A stretch of 64,000 nt of DNA from contig NC_037256.1 in NCBI RefSeq assembly GCF_000002425.4, forward strand, positions 8,650,328-8,714,327, read 5' to 3'. A program made the position numbers and the translations under genes. This document shows, in pieces, positions 13,661-26,146 of this stretch. This DNA is from Physcomitrium patens. Lineage: Eukaryota > Streptophyta > Bryopsida > Funariales > Funariaceae. The stretch's first letter is position 1. Every line of letters starts with the position of its first letter. Below the pieces are notes generated by a model, which ran no database searches, was not told the origin of the DNA, and worked only from the letters and a program-made list of their open reading frames with translations.

Positions 13661-14929
13661 TGTAAAATTCACTCCTCAACCCCAATTACAAGATGGCCTC
13701 AATTAAGAATTGCTTTTAATTGGTGGTGTGAAGTAAAGTATACAATTAGCAAAAAAATCAAAGAAGAACAACCACAATATAAATAGAAGAAATGAAATCA
13801 AGTAATTACAACATCCAAAATTAATTCATAATTTTTTCATTGTATTTTCATCCAATAAAAAGTAAAAAAATAAATAAAAATATTTTTATTATCTTTCTAA
13901 TGACATAAGAAACATATAAATCTAAATTACAGTGAGTAAGTTATGAAGTTTTAAAGATAAGTAAATAATTAAAAAATGAAGTAAACATATTTTATCTCAA
14001 GGATAATTTGTTTATAGATCAAGGATTCGAGCCTCACCAAGGCTCACATATAGTGTTTAAGGGTGTCTAAGAGAGGCCACGAGGCCATAGTCTTATCCTC
14101 GTAACTATCTTCAAGGTGCTATAACCCAAATGGGACTTGTGCACCTCCCTTCCTATAAGGACTACACTAGTTGCTAGTCCTCCTATTTTCTACTAGAAGG
14201 ACCAATATTTTTGTATTTTTGACCTCATTGTGGTATTCAAAAATATCCAATTAGCCTAAGGTCCAGAATTGGCCTTTAAATCATACTCCATTTCTTCATA
14301 AAAGCTCCCAAAGTGATAAAACTCATTTTTTCTAAGATCTTAAAAATTGTTCTAAAAATTCCTAAAAAATTCTAAATAAATTCTAAATAAATTCTGAAAA
14401 ATTATATAATATTTCTATAATGCTAATTTCTATTCGAGGCTACATTTTTCTACCTTAGTGATTTTTGATGATAATAAAAATTAATTTAAATCCACTATAA
14501 ATCTTATTTTTTATATCAATAACTAAAATGATATGAGGTTCTTTCTCATGCTTCTTCTAACTACTAATATTTATAGTTTTTATAAATAGTACATATAGAT
14601 AGAAGACCAATATAAATATTAGTCTTAATAAATAATCCTTAATATTTAAAAATGAATAAAAAGATAATTGCTTCCAAGACTTACTAAGACTCCATTTCTA
14701 CTACTAACATTCTAATTTTCTATTTTTCTAAGGATTTCTAAACTAATCACTATATATCATAATTTAAAGCATTCTAAATGCATATTTTTATCCTAAAACA
14801 ATAAATGAGTTAATTTGATGATTTACATGATGCATGAAATTTTCATTCTAAGAATATTGACACGTTTGTAAGGATTTGTAATAGTTACTAATCTATTTTT
14901 ATATCTACTAAGTATATCTATGGAGTACA

Positions 14930-14953
14930 AGATACATATTTTAATTTACAAGA

Positions 14954-15007
<54 letters not shown>

Positions 15008-15224
15008 TACATAATTAGCTTATTCCATAAGCTATCAATACATGGTTAACTTATTGATCAAGTTTCTATTCTATCAATTAACTACAAATATATGTAAAGT
15101 CAAAGCAACCTCTATAAAGATTCTAAAAAGCTTTTCTAGGAAATATCATAAAATAAATCTATTTTTATCTACTTCTATTTTATCATATAGGTAAATATCA
15201 TAATAAATATGTATATCTGAGATA
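14930..15224 (-). repeat. Element A right (5') LTR, truncated
   Basis: From 15,224 leftwards the sequence matches the first half of the family LTR in reverse complement (TAAGCTATCAATACATGG near 15,029). The match is lost beyond about 14,930, where gag-leader sequence follows, so part of the LTR and the adjoining leader are deleted. A TA microsatellite of about 45 bases interrupts it at 14,960-15,005. Confidence 0.7.
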
Positions 15225-15230
15225 TACAGC

Positions 15231-15781
15231 TATCACAAACATACATAATTATTCTAATAATTATCTATATGATTAAGTAGAATTAAGTAAATATAGATTA
15301 ATTTCATAATATCTCCTAAAAAATCTTTTTAGAAGCTTTATAGATACAATTTTGATTTTCCACGTATTTTTAATTAATTGATAGGTTAAAAACTTGGTCA
15401 ACAAGTTAATCATGCAATATACATGTTAATAGCTTGTAGCACAAGCTAATTATATGGTGCACATATAGATAATTTACATATAGATACATTTAGTAAGTTA
15501 AATCATATGTCTAATAAAATCAACACTTGTTGGAGGTCTTATAGAATATCTCTATATAGCTACTAGTTAGAGAATATCTATAGAGATAAGAATGAAGCCT
15601 TTTTTACTCTTGTCAATACTTTTTTAGTCCTTAGTCTTATTTTAAGACTTTCTAGTCTTTATGTCTTTGGCAATAGCCATTCTAGTTCAATATATTACCA
15701 TCTTTGAGTGCTTTTGTAGTCTTTTTGAGTGATATAAGAGTATATTAAGGATTTCTTCTTTCAAGGTTCATGTCCTTGATA
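15231..15781 (+). repeat. Element B 5' LTR
   Basis: This 551-base copy begins TATCACAAACATAC and ends TCCTTGATA, matching the 29296-29832 LTR over its whole length. Both ends appear to have lost the canonical TG...CA through G-to-A and C-to-T changes (TGTCAC to TATCAC, TTGACA to TTGATA). It contains the family markers GTTGGAGGTCTTATAG and TTGGCAATAGCCATTCTAG. Confidence 0.8.
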
Positions 15782-17274
15782 ATTTGACAAAAATATAAAC
15801 TTATTATTCTTATCTTTTTTTTAGAAGTAAGTAGATCATCTTATTTCTATTGTTGTATTTTGAAGGTTGTACACTACCTACTTTTAAAGAAAAATTTTAG
15901 TTTTCTTCCTGTAATTGTTTCTTTAAAGAAAGTAGATTACTCTTTTTTGTGGAAATTTTCATTTGATATTAGAGGTTACAGATCACCTTCTTTTAATTTA
16001 ACTTTTTGAATTTATTTGAATTTTTTAGGGAAGAAAAGCATATGGATGCTATTGTCAACAAAAATAAGAATAGATTTACAACTATTACAAATCTTTACAA
16101 ACTTATCAACACTTTAAAAGTAAAAAGCTTACATATTTTTAATATAAAATATGAAGGCACTATCCTTACATCTATAGAAAAAGTCCATAGTAAAGTTTAA
16201 AGTTTGTGCCAAGAAGTTTTACAATTAATAAAAGTAAATAGATTAATTTCACAATTAAATCCTAAGAATCATATTACTATAAGTATAAAAGAGGTAAGAA
16301 TTAGTATGCTAGATATAAATCATTAAATCAATTCATTGATTTTTTTAGAATAAAAAGATGCATTTAGATTTCCAAAATTATAATATATGATGAATGGTAT
16401 AGAAATTCTTAGATAAATAGAGAATTAGAATATTAGTGGTAAAAATAGAGTCTTAATAAGACTTAGAAGTAATTATCTTAGTTGATTTAGTAGCTTTATT
16501 TATTATTGAGTATTAAAAATTAGTTATTAAGATTAATATTTGTATTTGCCTTCTATCTATATATATGTTATTTATAAAAAATTATAAATATTAGTTGATA
16601 GTTAAAAGAAGCATGAAAAAGAAATCCATGTTTTTTTAATTATTGATATAAAAATAGGATTTATAGTTGATTTTTATTTATTTTATTATTATATGAAATC
16701 ACCAAGGTAGTAATTTTTCTACTAGTAAAAAATAGGAAGTCAATCAGCTAGTATAGTCTTTATAGAAATCCTATATGGGTTGTAGTACCTTGAATGTAGT
16801 TAGGAGGATAAGACTAAGATCTCATGGCTTCTTTTAAAAACCCTTATATACTATATGTGAGCCTTGGTGAGATTCAAATCCTTGATCTACAAGCAAGTTA
16901 TTTTTGAGATAAAATATTTTCACATATATTTTTATTTATTTACTTATTATTTTTAAATCTTCATAACTTATTCAAAGTAACTTAGATTTATAAGTTTCTT
17001 ATATTATTGAAAAGATAAAAAAATATATCTTTTTAAAATTATTTTTATATTTTTATATTTTATTTTTATTGGATAAAAATTTAGTAGACAAATTATGACC
17101 TAGTTTTAGATTGTGTAATTACTTGATTTCATTTATTTCATTTATTTTATACTTATTCTTCTTTTGTTGTTGCTATTTACTTCATTCACTTTATACTACC
17201 AACTACAAATAATTTTTAATTGAAGCCATCTTGTAATTTAAATTGAAGGATGAAATTTACCTTTAAATTAAAAA
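15782..17274 (+). other. Element B leader region
   Basis: Between the LTR and gag is about 1.5 kb of AT-rich internal sequence shared in part with element A (compare 16,330-17,250 with 13,690-14,840 on the other strand). A 64-codon open frame at 16006-16200 belongs to this shared region and may be a remnant of an upstream ORF. A GC-richer block at about 16,737-16,925 is matched in element A at 14,022-14,190. Confidence 0.6.
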
Positions 17275-20071
17275 AAATTGATGGAAAAAAATCAAAATCT
17301 TAAAGATTTTTACAACAAGTAAAGATTTATTTAAGGTTGCATCTTTTTCAATATCTTGATGGATTAACTCAAGTTAGATTAATTAGAATACTTTTCTTTG
17401 GAAGTATTCTTTTTTAGTTTGTAGCTTTGATGGAAAAAGATTTATAATTATTCTATGATTTGAATTCATTCTTGAAAGTATTTATATTTATATTTGGAGA
17501 AAGTGATTGAAAAAAGTTAGTAGAGACCAAGCTCAAATTACTAAAATAAGGGTCATGTTCAACCACCACATATGCTACAAAATTTCAAAATCTTGATTGT
17601 GATATAGATTTGAATGACAAAGCCCTTATCAATCAATTTCAATGTGAATTGCAAGATAATATCAAAGATTTATTATTGATAATAACAAGAGAAAATTTAT
17701 TAAAGTAATTTATTGCTCAAGCCATTGCATGCAATAATTAATTCTTTAAAAGATGCTAAGAATAAAGATTTGATTGAAGAAGTATAAATCAAGCTATTTT
17801 GATATTTTTTTAATTTTTGGAAGCTTATTTTTTCACACCAAAGCCTATGCAAATTGACATGGTACATTTTAAATTTCTTATAGAGCAAGAAAAGATTTTT
17901 TATTATCAAAAAGGCTTATGCCTATATTGTAAAAAACTAAGTACACTACTCAACATTACCTAAAGAAATAATAAAATCACAAAATAAAGAGCATGGTTGC
18001 CAAAGAAAATGAGATGTTGAAAGAAAAACTACTCTAGTTACAATAGGGACTATGCGACTGAAATCTTACAGAACACCTAATATAGGTCATATTTTCTCTT
18101 CAAATCCTTCACCTTGTTTTATAATAGAAGTTTTTTTAGGACCAAAAAAATCACAAAGTCATAGTCGTATTAGATTCAAGAGCCTCAACCTCTTTTATAG
18201 ACAAAGACTTTGACAAAAGATAAGATATATCTTTAATTAAGAAAATCAAAGCTATATATGTAGAAGTAATAGATGGTCATTTGTTGTTTTTTAGAAATAT
18301 TAAATATCAAACTATTCTTTATTATTAAAAGAATATTCTAGTAGTTATGATAGTTTAATAATATTTAATATAATCAAATTTCTTTCTAATTCAATTTTTT
18401 AAAGATTATTGTGGCTAAAAAAATATAACCTTCAAATATACTGGATTTTTTGTAACCTTAATTTTTTTTTATAGTTTAGTCCAAGCTTCTGCTAAGCAAG
18501 TAGAAATCCATTAAATTAATATATCCAAACCATTATTGATAAGTGCAAGAACTTTCATGCATTTTGCAAAAAAAAGATCAACTTTTGTTTTATATGTCAT
18601 ACCTATTGTTGAAGGAAAAAAAAATCTCAAGTGGTATTCCAAGCTAGTGTTAAGATTATGAAGATGTTTTTGAAAAGAAAAATCCAAATATTCTTTCAAA
18701 ACAACATTCCTATGATTGTTCCATTGATCTTCAAGAAAGAGCTTAACCACCATTTAGACCAATCTATAGCCTATTACAAAATGAGTTAGATACATTCAAA
18801 GAATATATTAATAAGAATTTGGCTAAGAACTTCATATGCCATTCAAAATCTCCAGCCAATGCTTCAATCTTATTTAAAAAGAAAAAAGAGGAATTTCTAT
18901 AGATGTATGTAGACTATCAAGGATTTAATAAGATTACCATAAAAAATAGGTACCTTCTATCTTTAATTTTAAGAATTTTTAATTAATAAAATTAAACAAA
19001 GATTTATATAAAAATAGATCTATAAAAAGTATACAATCTAGAATACATTAAAAAAATAAATGAATAAAAAACTATATTTTGAACTAAATATGGATATTTT
19101 ATATATAATATCATACCTTTTAGACTCACAAATATACTAGTTACTTTTCAAAATTTAATGAATGATATCTTTTGTGAATTACTTGATGATTTTATCATCT
19201 ATTATTTAGACAATATCTTTATCTATTTAAAAAATATAGAAGAGCATGAAGTTCATGTTCATTATGTATTAAAAAAACTAAAAGATATAAGATTATATGC
19301 TATTATAAAAAATTATATATTTTATAGTATTCAAGTTGATTTCTAAGAATACATCATTTCAAATGATGGTCTTGTAATAGATCCTAAGAAGGTTTATACT
19401 ATTATGGATTAGAAGATTACAAAAATAATAAAAGATGTGCAATATTTTTTAGAATTTTCTTATTATTATAGGATCTTTATTAAGATTTTTTTTTAAGTTA
19501 TGGCTCTTCTTATATATTTGATATGTAATGACAAACTTGAGTGAAGCTAAGAAGCTAAATCATCTTTTGAAGCCTTAAATGCAATATTTATTTTTATACC
19601 AATTTTATATTACGTAGACTTCTACAAAGCATTCTTCAAGGAAACAAATACATCAAATTTTGCTAAGGATGTTGTTTTGTCACAAATAAGAGCAAATAAT
19701 AAGCTCTACTTGATAGCTTTTTATTCTAGAAAATTTTCAATAGTCAAGATTAATTATAAGATCCATGAAAAAGAGCTTCTTGCAATTATGGATTTATTTG
19801 AAGAATAACATTATTACCTAGAAGATATCTTGAGTCCAATCACCATATATATGAATCATAAGAATCTCAAGTATTTCATGTTGGCATGTATATTGAATTA
19901 TTGCAAGACTCACTGAAGACTATTTTTATCAAGATTTGATTTCAAGATTATTCATTGACTCAAAAAACAATAAGGTTTATTAGATGCCTTTTCTAGACGT
20001 TCTTATCTTATACCAAAAGAAGTATTGAAGAAAGAGAAGTTAGAAGCCATAACACTTAATATCAGTAAGGT
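17275..20071 (+). pseudogene. Element B gag-pol remnant
   Basis: Gag (about 17,275-17,900) reads through stops as a typical Gypsy capsid, with a segment like ALINQFQCELQDNIKDLLL at 17,620-17,680. A degraded zinc knuckle follows near 17,925. The protease near 18,165-18,215 has DSRA in place of DSGA. The reverse transcriptase spans about 18,770-19,500, with its active-site box as YLDN at 19,204-19,215. RNase H (about 19,590-19,880) keeps KINYKIHEKELLAIMD. The copy ends in the spacer before integrase. Loss of catalytic Asp residues and about one stop per 30-50 codons show that it is dead. Confidence 0.8.
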
Positions 20072-20300
20072 TACATATAAAATATAGTGTGAAATAATAT
20101 TACTCTCACTTCCAAAATTCTTTACTTATAGCTAGAATTTACATTGATTATTCATAAACTTCATCTACAATCATTTTCATCTTTTTTTCCTATATCCAAT
20201 TAAATCCTTTATTCTTCTTAATATAGCCACTATATAAAATCCTAGCTACCATTATAGAAACATCTTTTAATCCTATGTTATCTTTTGACTATTACAAACG
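20072..20300. other. Junction region between elements B and D
   Basis: Element B sequence ends near 20,071 and recognisable Copia coding sequence begins near 20,300. The stretch between is AT-rich and could be part of the element D 3' LTR or untranslated end, but I found no matching copy to the right of D. Confidence 0.4.
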
Positions 20301-23250
20301 TATTATGGTTTAACTTTATGTAGTGGAAATTATGCAAGATCTTTTTGATCTTCAATACTCCTACTTTGATAATTGTCAAAAGACTTTCAAGCTTAATACA
20401 TCTATCAATTTATGGTGTCTATTCTTTACTAATGCTTTTGTAGGCATATCAACAAAGATGTCTTTTGTAGCACAATATTTCATACCAATTACTCCATCTT
20501 CAATTTCTTCTCATATAAAATGATGTTGAACATGAATGTGTTTGGTTCTTGAATGGTGCTTTGGATTCTTAGAAAATACAAGACATCTTTGATTATTATA
20601 TATTATTGGAGTTGCTTTTAATTGTACTAGTTCAATATCTTTTAAGACTTGTCTTATCTAACATGCTTCCATTACATAATATCTTGTTGCCATGTACTCA
20701 ACCTCCATGGTTGATCTTGCAATAGTAGGTTGTCTCTTACAATTCCATGAAATAGTTCACACTCTAATAAAGAACACATATCTCATTGTGGATCTTCTAT
20801 CATATGCATCTTTAGCCTAATCCATATTACAATAACCTTAAAAATCAATATTCATACTATTAAGGTATAATTTCAAGTTCTTTGTATCTTTCAAGTATCT
20901 CAATATCATTTTTATTGTTACTCAATGCAAAGGCCGTACTTTAGACATGTATTAGCTTACAATACTTGTATTAAATATAAGATCCACTCTTAGATCCACC
21001 ATTGCATACATAAATAAGCCTATTATTGCTTTGTATGAAATACTTTGTATCTCATCTTCAACTTGTAGATACTCTTCATTTGTAAATTTCATCAACTTTA
21101 AATTAGCCTCCAAAGGTATTTCAATAGACTTACACTCTTTCATATTGAATTGTTTCAATATTTCTTCAATGTACTTAGTTTGATTCATTGTAATGGTCTT
21201 GTTATCATGATCTCTTATAAACTCCACTCCTAAGCAATAGTGGAGCTCTTCCAAATCACTCATTTCATACTCTTTTTTTTAATATGGCCTTCATTTAGTA
21301 TATCTTTTTTATATTATTAGCCAAGATGATTAAATCATCAATATAAAAAATTACAATTAATAAGAATTCTTTAAATTACATCATGTATAGTGAATGATCA
21401 GCCTCACTCCTTACAAATTCCTTATTAATAAAAAATATGTCAATATATTGATACCATGCTCTTGGTAATTGTTTTAATCCATACAAAGTTTTTTTCAACT
21501 TACATATAAGGTATTCTTTGCTTTGTTGTACAAATCCTTGAGATTGGTCAATGTAAATGTCTTTTTATAATTTTTCATTCAAAAAGACCGTCTTCACATC
21601 CATTTGATGCAATTCTAAGTCCATTATTTCCCCAATTTCCACAATAGTCCTAATGATAGTGAATTTGACAATAGGTGCATAAGTATCATTAAAATCAACA
21701 TCAGTAACTTGTGAATATTCTTTGACAATTAATCTTGCCTTGTCCCTCACCTTTACATCCATTATATCTCTTTTAGTGCTAAACATCCACTTACAACCAA
21801 CACTAGATTAATTTGTTGAAGGAGGTGCCAATTTCCATGTACCATTGTTCATAAGAGATTGGTATTCTTCTTCCATAGCCTTCTTCTACTTGATTGCATC
21901 TTGGAACTTTATAGCATGACATAAAGACAATGGACCAGCAAAAAGAGCAATATTTGCATGTTGTTCACTTATTTGAAAAATGATGTGGTTCTTCCACTAT
22001 TCGCCATGAGGTCTTTTTTCTTTCAAGGAATATCTTCTTTTATTTAAAGAAGATTCAACTTGTTGTATTCCAAGCTCTCTTCTAAGCTTCTTTTCTTTTA
22101 AAGCTTATCTTTTTTCACTTAAAAGTTGATACTCTTCATCCTCATCATTATTATGATCTTTAATATCTTTATTACTGGTCTTAAGAATTTATAAGGCCTT
22201 CTTCTTCATCTTCTTTGTCTCCTCATCTTCATTATCTTCATCTTTTTATTTTTTTATTGAATTTAAAGGTATGTCCATAAATATACCATTATTCTTACTT
22301 GGACACATCTCCAAGTATTTACAAGTACTTTAATATTCTAAAAATTCAACATTATGACTTTTGATGATCTTTTAGAAGATATATTTCAATTCTTGAAGAA
22401 TATCATTCTTAACAATCTTGCTCACTTTTTGAAGTAGCACTAGATTTGAAAATATAGGCACTAGCTCCAATCTTGATATTAAACCATAAGTCTTCATCTT
22501 TTATTGTTTAGTCAAAAGTCCTAGTGTCTTCTTTACTAAATTTTAATTATTGATATAACCACTCTCTGATGTCTTGTCTCTTAAATGAAAGAGTAGTTAT
22601 TTTCTAAATATTCATTAATTGCTTACAAAAATAATCCAATTTTTCTTGTTTCCAAAAGTTGTCTATTTTGCCATAGCAATTGCTGAAACTTAGTTTCAAA
22701 TTCTTTAATTAATTCATTTGAAGCTATTTAATTCTTTTGTCTTTTTTCAATTCATTCCAAAAAGATCTATTTTGTCATTTTCTCTGAATCTTCTTCAAAA
22801 AAATTATCTTTCAAGAGTTCTTCAAATTTCTTTTATAATATAGCCTTAGTATGCAACTCTTGCACCCTCTTTTTGATTTTTGGTATCACTGCCAAATTAA
22901 TAGTGATAATCATCTTGATTTCTCAAACTTGATATACCTCCATTTCACATGAACAAATCCTTAAGAACTTAGAGATGTTCCTCCTATCAAACCTTCCAAA
23001 CTTATCTACTACTTCTTATAAAGTTTTGATGGTATTTATATCCTCTCTATGCACGTATTGTCTCTCTTCCATAAATTGAGAAAATACCTTGAATAAATCA
23101 TAGATACCCATTCCATCTAGTAATGCTAATCTTGGAATTTGATCTTCTATCTTGACTTGTTGAAAAATTTAGTGCCTTAAGGTTTTCTCAATAGAAGCAA
23201 CAATAATGTCAAAGTAAAGAAAATTTGTCTTAAAAAAATACTAGCCTTTT
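20300..23250 (-). pseudogene. Element D: Copia gag-RT remnant lacking integrase
   Basis: On the minus strand, 20,300-20,940 encodes the Copia RNase H end (ADLRVDLIF context, then a KHIHVQHHF-like box). The region 20,952-21,786 encodes the reverse transcriptase, including SDLEELHYCLGVEF and the N-terminal KARLIVKEYSQ...LELHQMDVKT.VFLN signature. The region 21,790-22,000 carries the linker preceding RT (NNGTW motif). Only the tail of the integrase region is seen near 22,020-22,330, and 22,560-23,240 resembles Copia gag with ISKFLRI. The integrase core appears deleted. Frameshifts and stops are frequent. LTRs were not identified. Confidence 0.8.
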
Positions 23251-24449
23251 GGCTATCACTAATTATTGAATTAAGTCACAAGATAGAAAAGCACCAAGTT
23301 TATATATAAAATTGTTCCTATAAAGGCAATAACATCAATATATAAGCCCTAAGTACCAAAGATCATTCAAAATATCATAAAATATTATAAAACCTTATAT
23401 ATCCTTAAGGTAAAATCCTCTTGAATTTCAACAACTGATATCTCATGTTCAAACCATCCAAACAAACTAAAATTGTATATAAAGTATTTTTGTATTTTTA
23501 ACAACTATTGAAATAATTTTCAACTGAAATTTTGTTATGGATCTTGAGATATTACCAAAATCCTAATAATAGCTTCAAATCCTTGCTTACATACATCCAT
23601 ATGCAAATTTCTTCATATCTTACAAAAAAAGTATTTAAATACTATAAAAAATTTATATATGACTTTTTAATCTAATAGTACACACTTTTAAAAAAATTGA
23701 ATCAAAAATTCATCTAAAAACTTAAGATATGGCTTCAACCATTACTATCAATAAAATGACTTATTTATTGCCTTTGAATTACATGTACTTTCTTCAATGC
23801 TTTATAACTCTTTTATACAAATTCTAAATGTAAAAATTCTTTTGCAAAAGACATAGGTCTTAAAATCATCTTTGTAGCCATAGTTTTTGATCTCCAAAAG
23901 CTATTGTAAAATTCCTTGTATCCTCAAAAGCGCAATAGTATATCTTATAAAGACACCTTAATTTCAAACACCTATAACTTCATCACACTAATTCCAAATC
24001 ATCTAAAATTTATATACAAATTGTAGTCTAAATGCTAGATCTTACAACTTTTACTTTTGATTCTTAAATTCTTCTTTTAAAGTCGCCAAAATGCTTATTA
24101 TGGTTACAAATAACCTCTTCAAAGCCTATTAGATATGGCTTTTGACTAATAGCAATGAAGATCTTTACCTTTGCCTTCATCCATCCATATTCTACTTTCA
24201 TCCTTCTAAATAAGTTTTTTTATTATTTAGATCTTTATCTTTGAGCCCCAATCTTCTTTTTAAATTTTATTCTAAATATCTAAATCCTAAATAATTTAAA
24301 TACTATAATCAAAGTACGTAAACTTCAAAATAAATTTTCTTACATCAACTCTCTTTAAATTAACCTTCTAACCACTCTAATATATATTAATATTTATAAA
24401 TATATTATGAATTTTAGATATTTTTTACATATTATAAACAATTATAATA
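23251..24449. other. AT-rich stretch right of element D
   Basis: No coding signal was recognised. Position suggests leader or 5' LTR of element D, but no counterpart could be seen at its left side, so this is inference. Confidence 0.4.
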
Positions 24450-26146
24450 CAATAGCTTTGTTTCTTTGAACAATGTTGAGTAGTATGCTTTGATTCTCCA
24501 TATTAGAAATACAATCCTTCTTAATGATGATAAGTCTTTTATTACTTAGTAAGAAGTTTAAAATGAACCATATCAATTTGCATATCTTCTACTTCTAAAG
24601 GTATGTGTTGAAAAGACGTTTGTATTGCCATTGAATTATAATAACATTGAGGTATATTATGTGACTTTCAAATCAAAATTTAAAAAGTTAATTATTATAC
24701 TTTACAATAAAATCAATTGCTTGACTCAATATTTGAAGATCAGATAAACTAAACATCAATTTTTTAACCTCATATTATAATCTATAAAAAAAATTGGCTA
24801 ATAAGTGCAATATCATCCTAATTGATATTAATTACAAGTTGTTCAAATTGTGAAGCATACAATGTTACAAATTGATTTTCTTGTCACAAAAAATGGATCT
24901 TATTTGTTACAACATAAATTATATCATATTTTTTATACATAAAGCAAAAAAATTCTAAAAAAGCTTTCAAATTATTTAATATTAAATAATATTATTTAAA
25001 AAAGATAAAGACTATGATAGTACACAATCAAAAAGTAGTATTCCAATAAATCTGACTTGAGATCCTAGAATTGAATTGCTTTAGGATTGAAGTATAATTT
25101 CTAGTTATATTTAATTAATAAATCCTCAAAACTTTGATCTTGCACTATCAAAATTTTCAAGTAAGATAATTTTTGGTTCTTCAATGCTTCAATAGTATTC
25201 TATTATAAGAAAAAAGATATGAATTGGTACAATTTTTGAAATGGCTCCAATTATCTCTATATCTTTATTTTTTTATTTTTATTTCTCCTTGTGGTGGTAA
25301 ATTGAGTTGATGCATTGCAAATATTAATTCCTTCAATTATTCTTATATTTTTACTATTGTACTCTTTATTTTGATAATCTTTGTCATAATAACTCTTAGA
25401 AGAAAAGAAATATCTAATATTGCTTAAGACAAGTAAAAAAAAACTTCACAATAAACAAAATACTAAAAAAAATATTAGTTTAGAAGAAGGTAATCAGTAA
25501 CTTCTAATATACTTATGTCTTATTAAAAAAAAAGATAATCCATTTTTAATCAAGAAAAGACAAAGCTCTAATATTATTAGTATATTTTTGTCAATTTGTC
25601 AACAACAAGAATTTGATAAAAGTAAATATATAAGTCAAACTTTCTAAAAGAAGTATCATAAAATAAAAATAAAAAAATATGTATATTAAAAAGAAATTAG
25701 AATGGCTATTGCCAAAAGATAAGATAATTAGAGATTCTTGAAATTAGACTAGAAATAAGAAAAGTATTGATAAAAGTAAAGAAGACTTTGTTCTTGCTTC
25801 TATATATATTATCTACTTAAGAGCTACATAGAAATGTTTTGTAGGACTTCCAAAAATATATTAACTTTGTATGACATGTATTTCAACTTGTAAGGCAACT
25901 TTTCTATGTGGATGCCACATAGTTAGCTTATTTTGCAAGCTACTAATATGTGTGGCACGTGGTTAGCTTGTTGACTAAATTTCTAACCTATCAATTAACT
26001 AAAAATACATGTAAATCCAAAGCAGTGTCTATAGAACTTTTAAGAAGCTTTTCTAGAAGATATTATGAAATTAATTTATTTTTATTTATTTCTATGTATT
26101 CATATTATCTAAATAATAATTATAATAAATATATATCTATAAAATA
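24450..26146 (-). mobile_element. Element E: 5' part of a chromovirus
   Basis: Minus-strand sequence at 24,460-24,600 matches the gag zinc-knuckle region of element A (compare 12,770-12,900). Sequence further right resembles gag and leader. A minus-orientation family LTR occupies about 25,680-26,146, with GGCTATTGCCAAAAGAT near 25,702. Protease to integrase are missing. The outer LTR end at 26,146 directly abuts element C, which runs the other way. Confidence 0.65.

Larger units (their letters stand above)
7619..15224 (-). mobile_element. Element A: decayed chromovirus (Ty3/Gypsy)
   Basis: This is a near full-length LTR retrotransposon in minus orientation. Its left (3') LTR spans 7619-8647. 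A polypurine tract on the minus strand, with a run of G, lies directly beside the LTR at about 8648-8676. Then come, reading leftwards from 13,660, gag, protease, reverse transcriptase, RNase H, integrase and chromodomain. The right (5') LTR ends at 15,224 and is truncated internally. The flanking pentamers TATAG (7614-7618) and TACAG (15225-15229) differ by one C/T change and are a plausible target-site duplication. Coding capacity is destroyed by many stops. LTR ends read TG or TA at the start, consistent with an original TGTCAC start and terminal CA. Confidence 0.85.
15231..20071 (+). mobile_element. Element B: 3'-truncated chromovirus
   Basis: This is a second copy of the element A family in plus orientation. 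Its 5' LTR (15231-15781) begins six bases after the outer end of the element A 5' LTR, giving a head-to-head pair. A long leader follows to about 17,270, then gag, protease, reverse transcriptase and RNase H. The copy stops at about 20,071, before integrase, chromodomain and 3' LTR, where unrelated sequence next to the Copia element D begins. All frames are broken by stops. Confidence 0.8.

Noticed and set aside
14022..14050. Possible tRNA gene (B-box-like GGCTCGAATCC on the minus strand)
   Set aside because: No matching A-box, acceptor stem or anticodon arm could be found around it, and the same sequence is part of two retroelement copies.
20323..20523. Plus-strand 66-codon open frame
   Set aside because: It is antisense to the Copia RNase H end and follows from that coding sequence.
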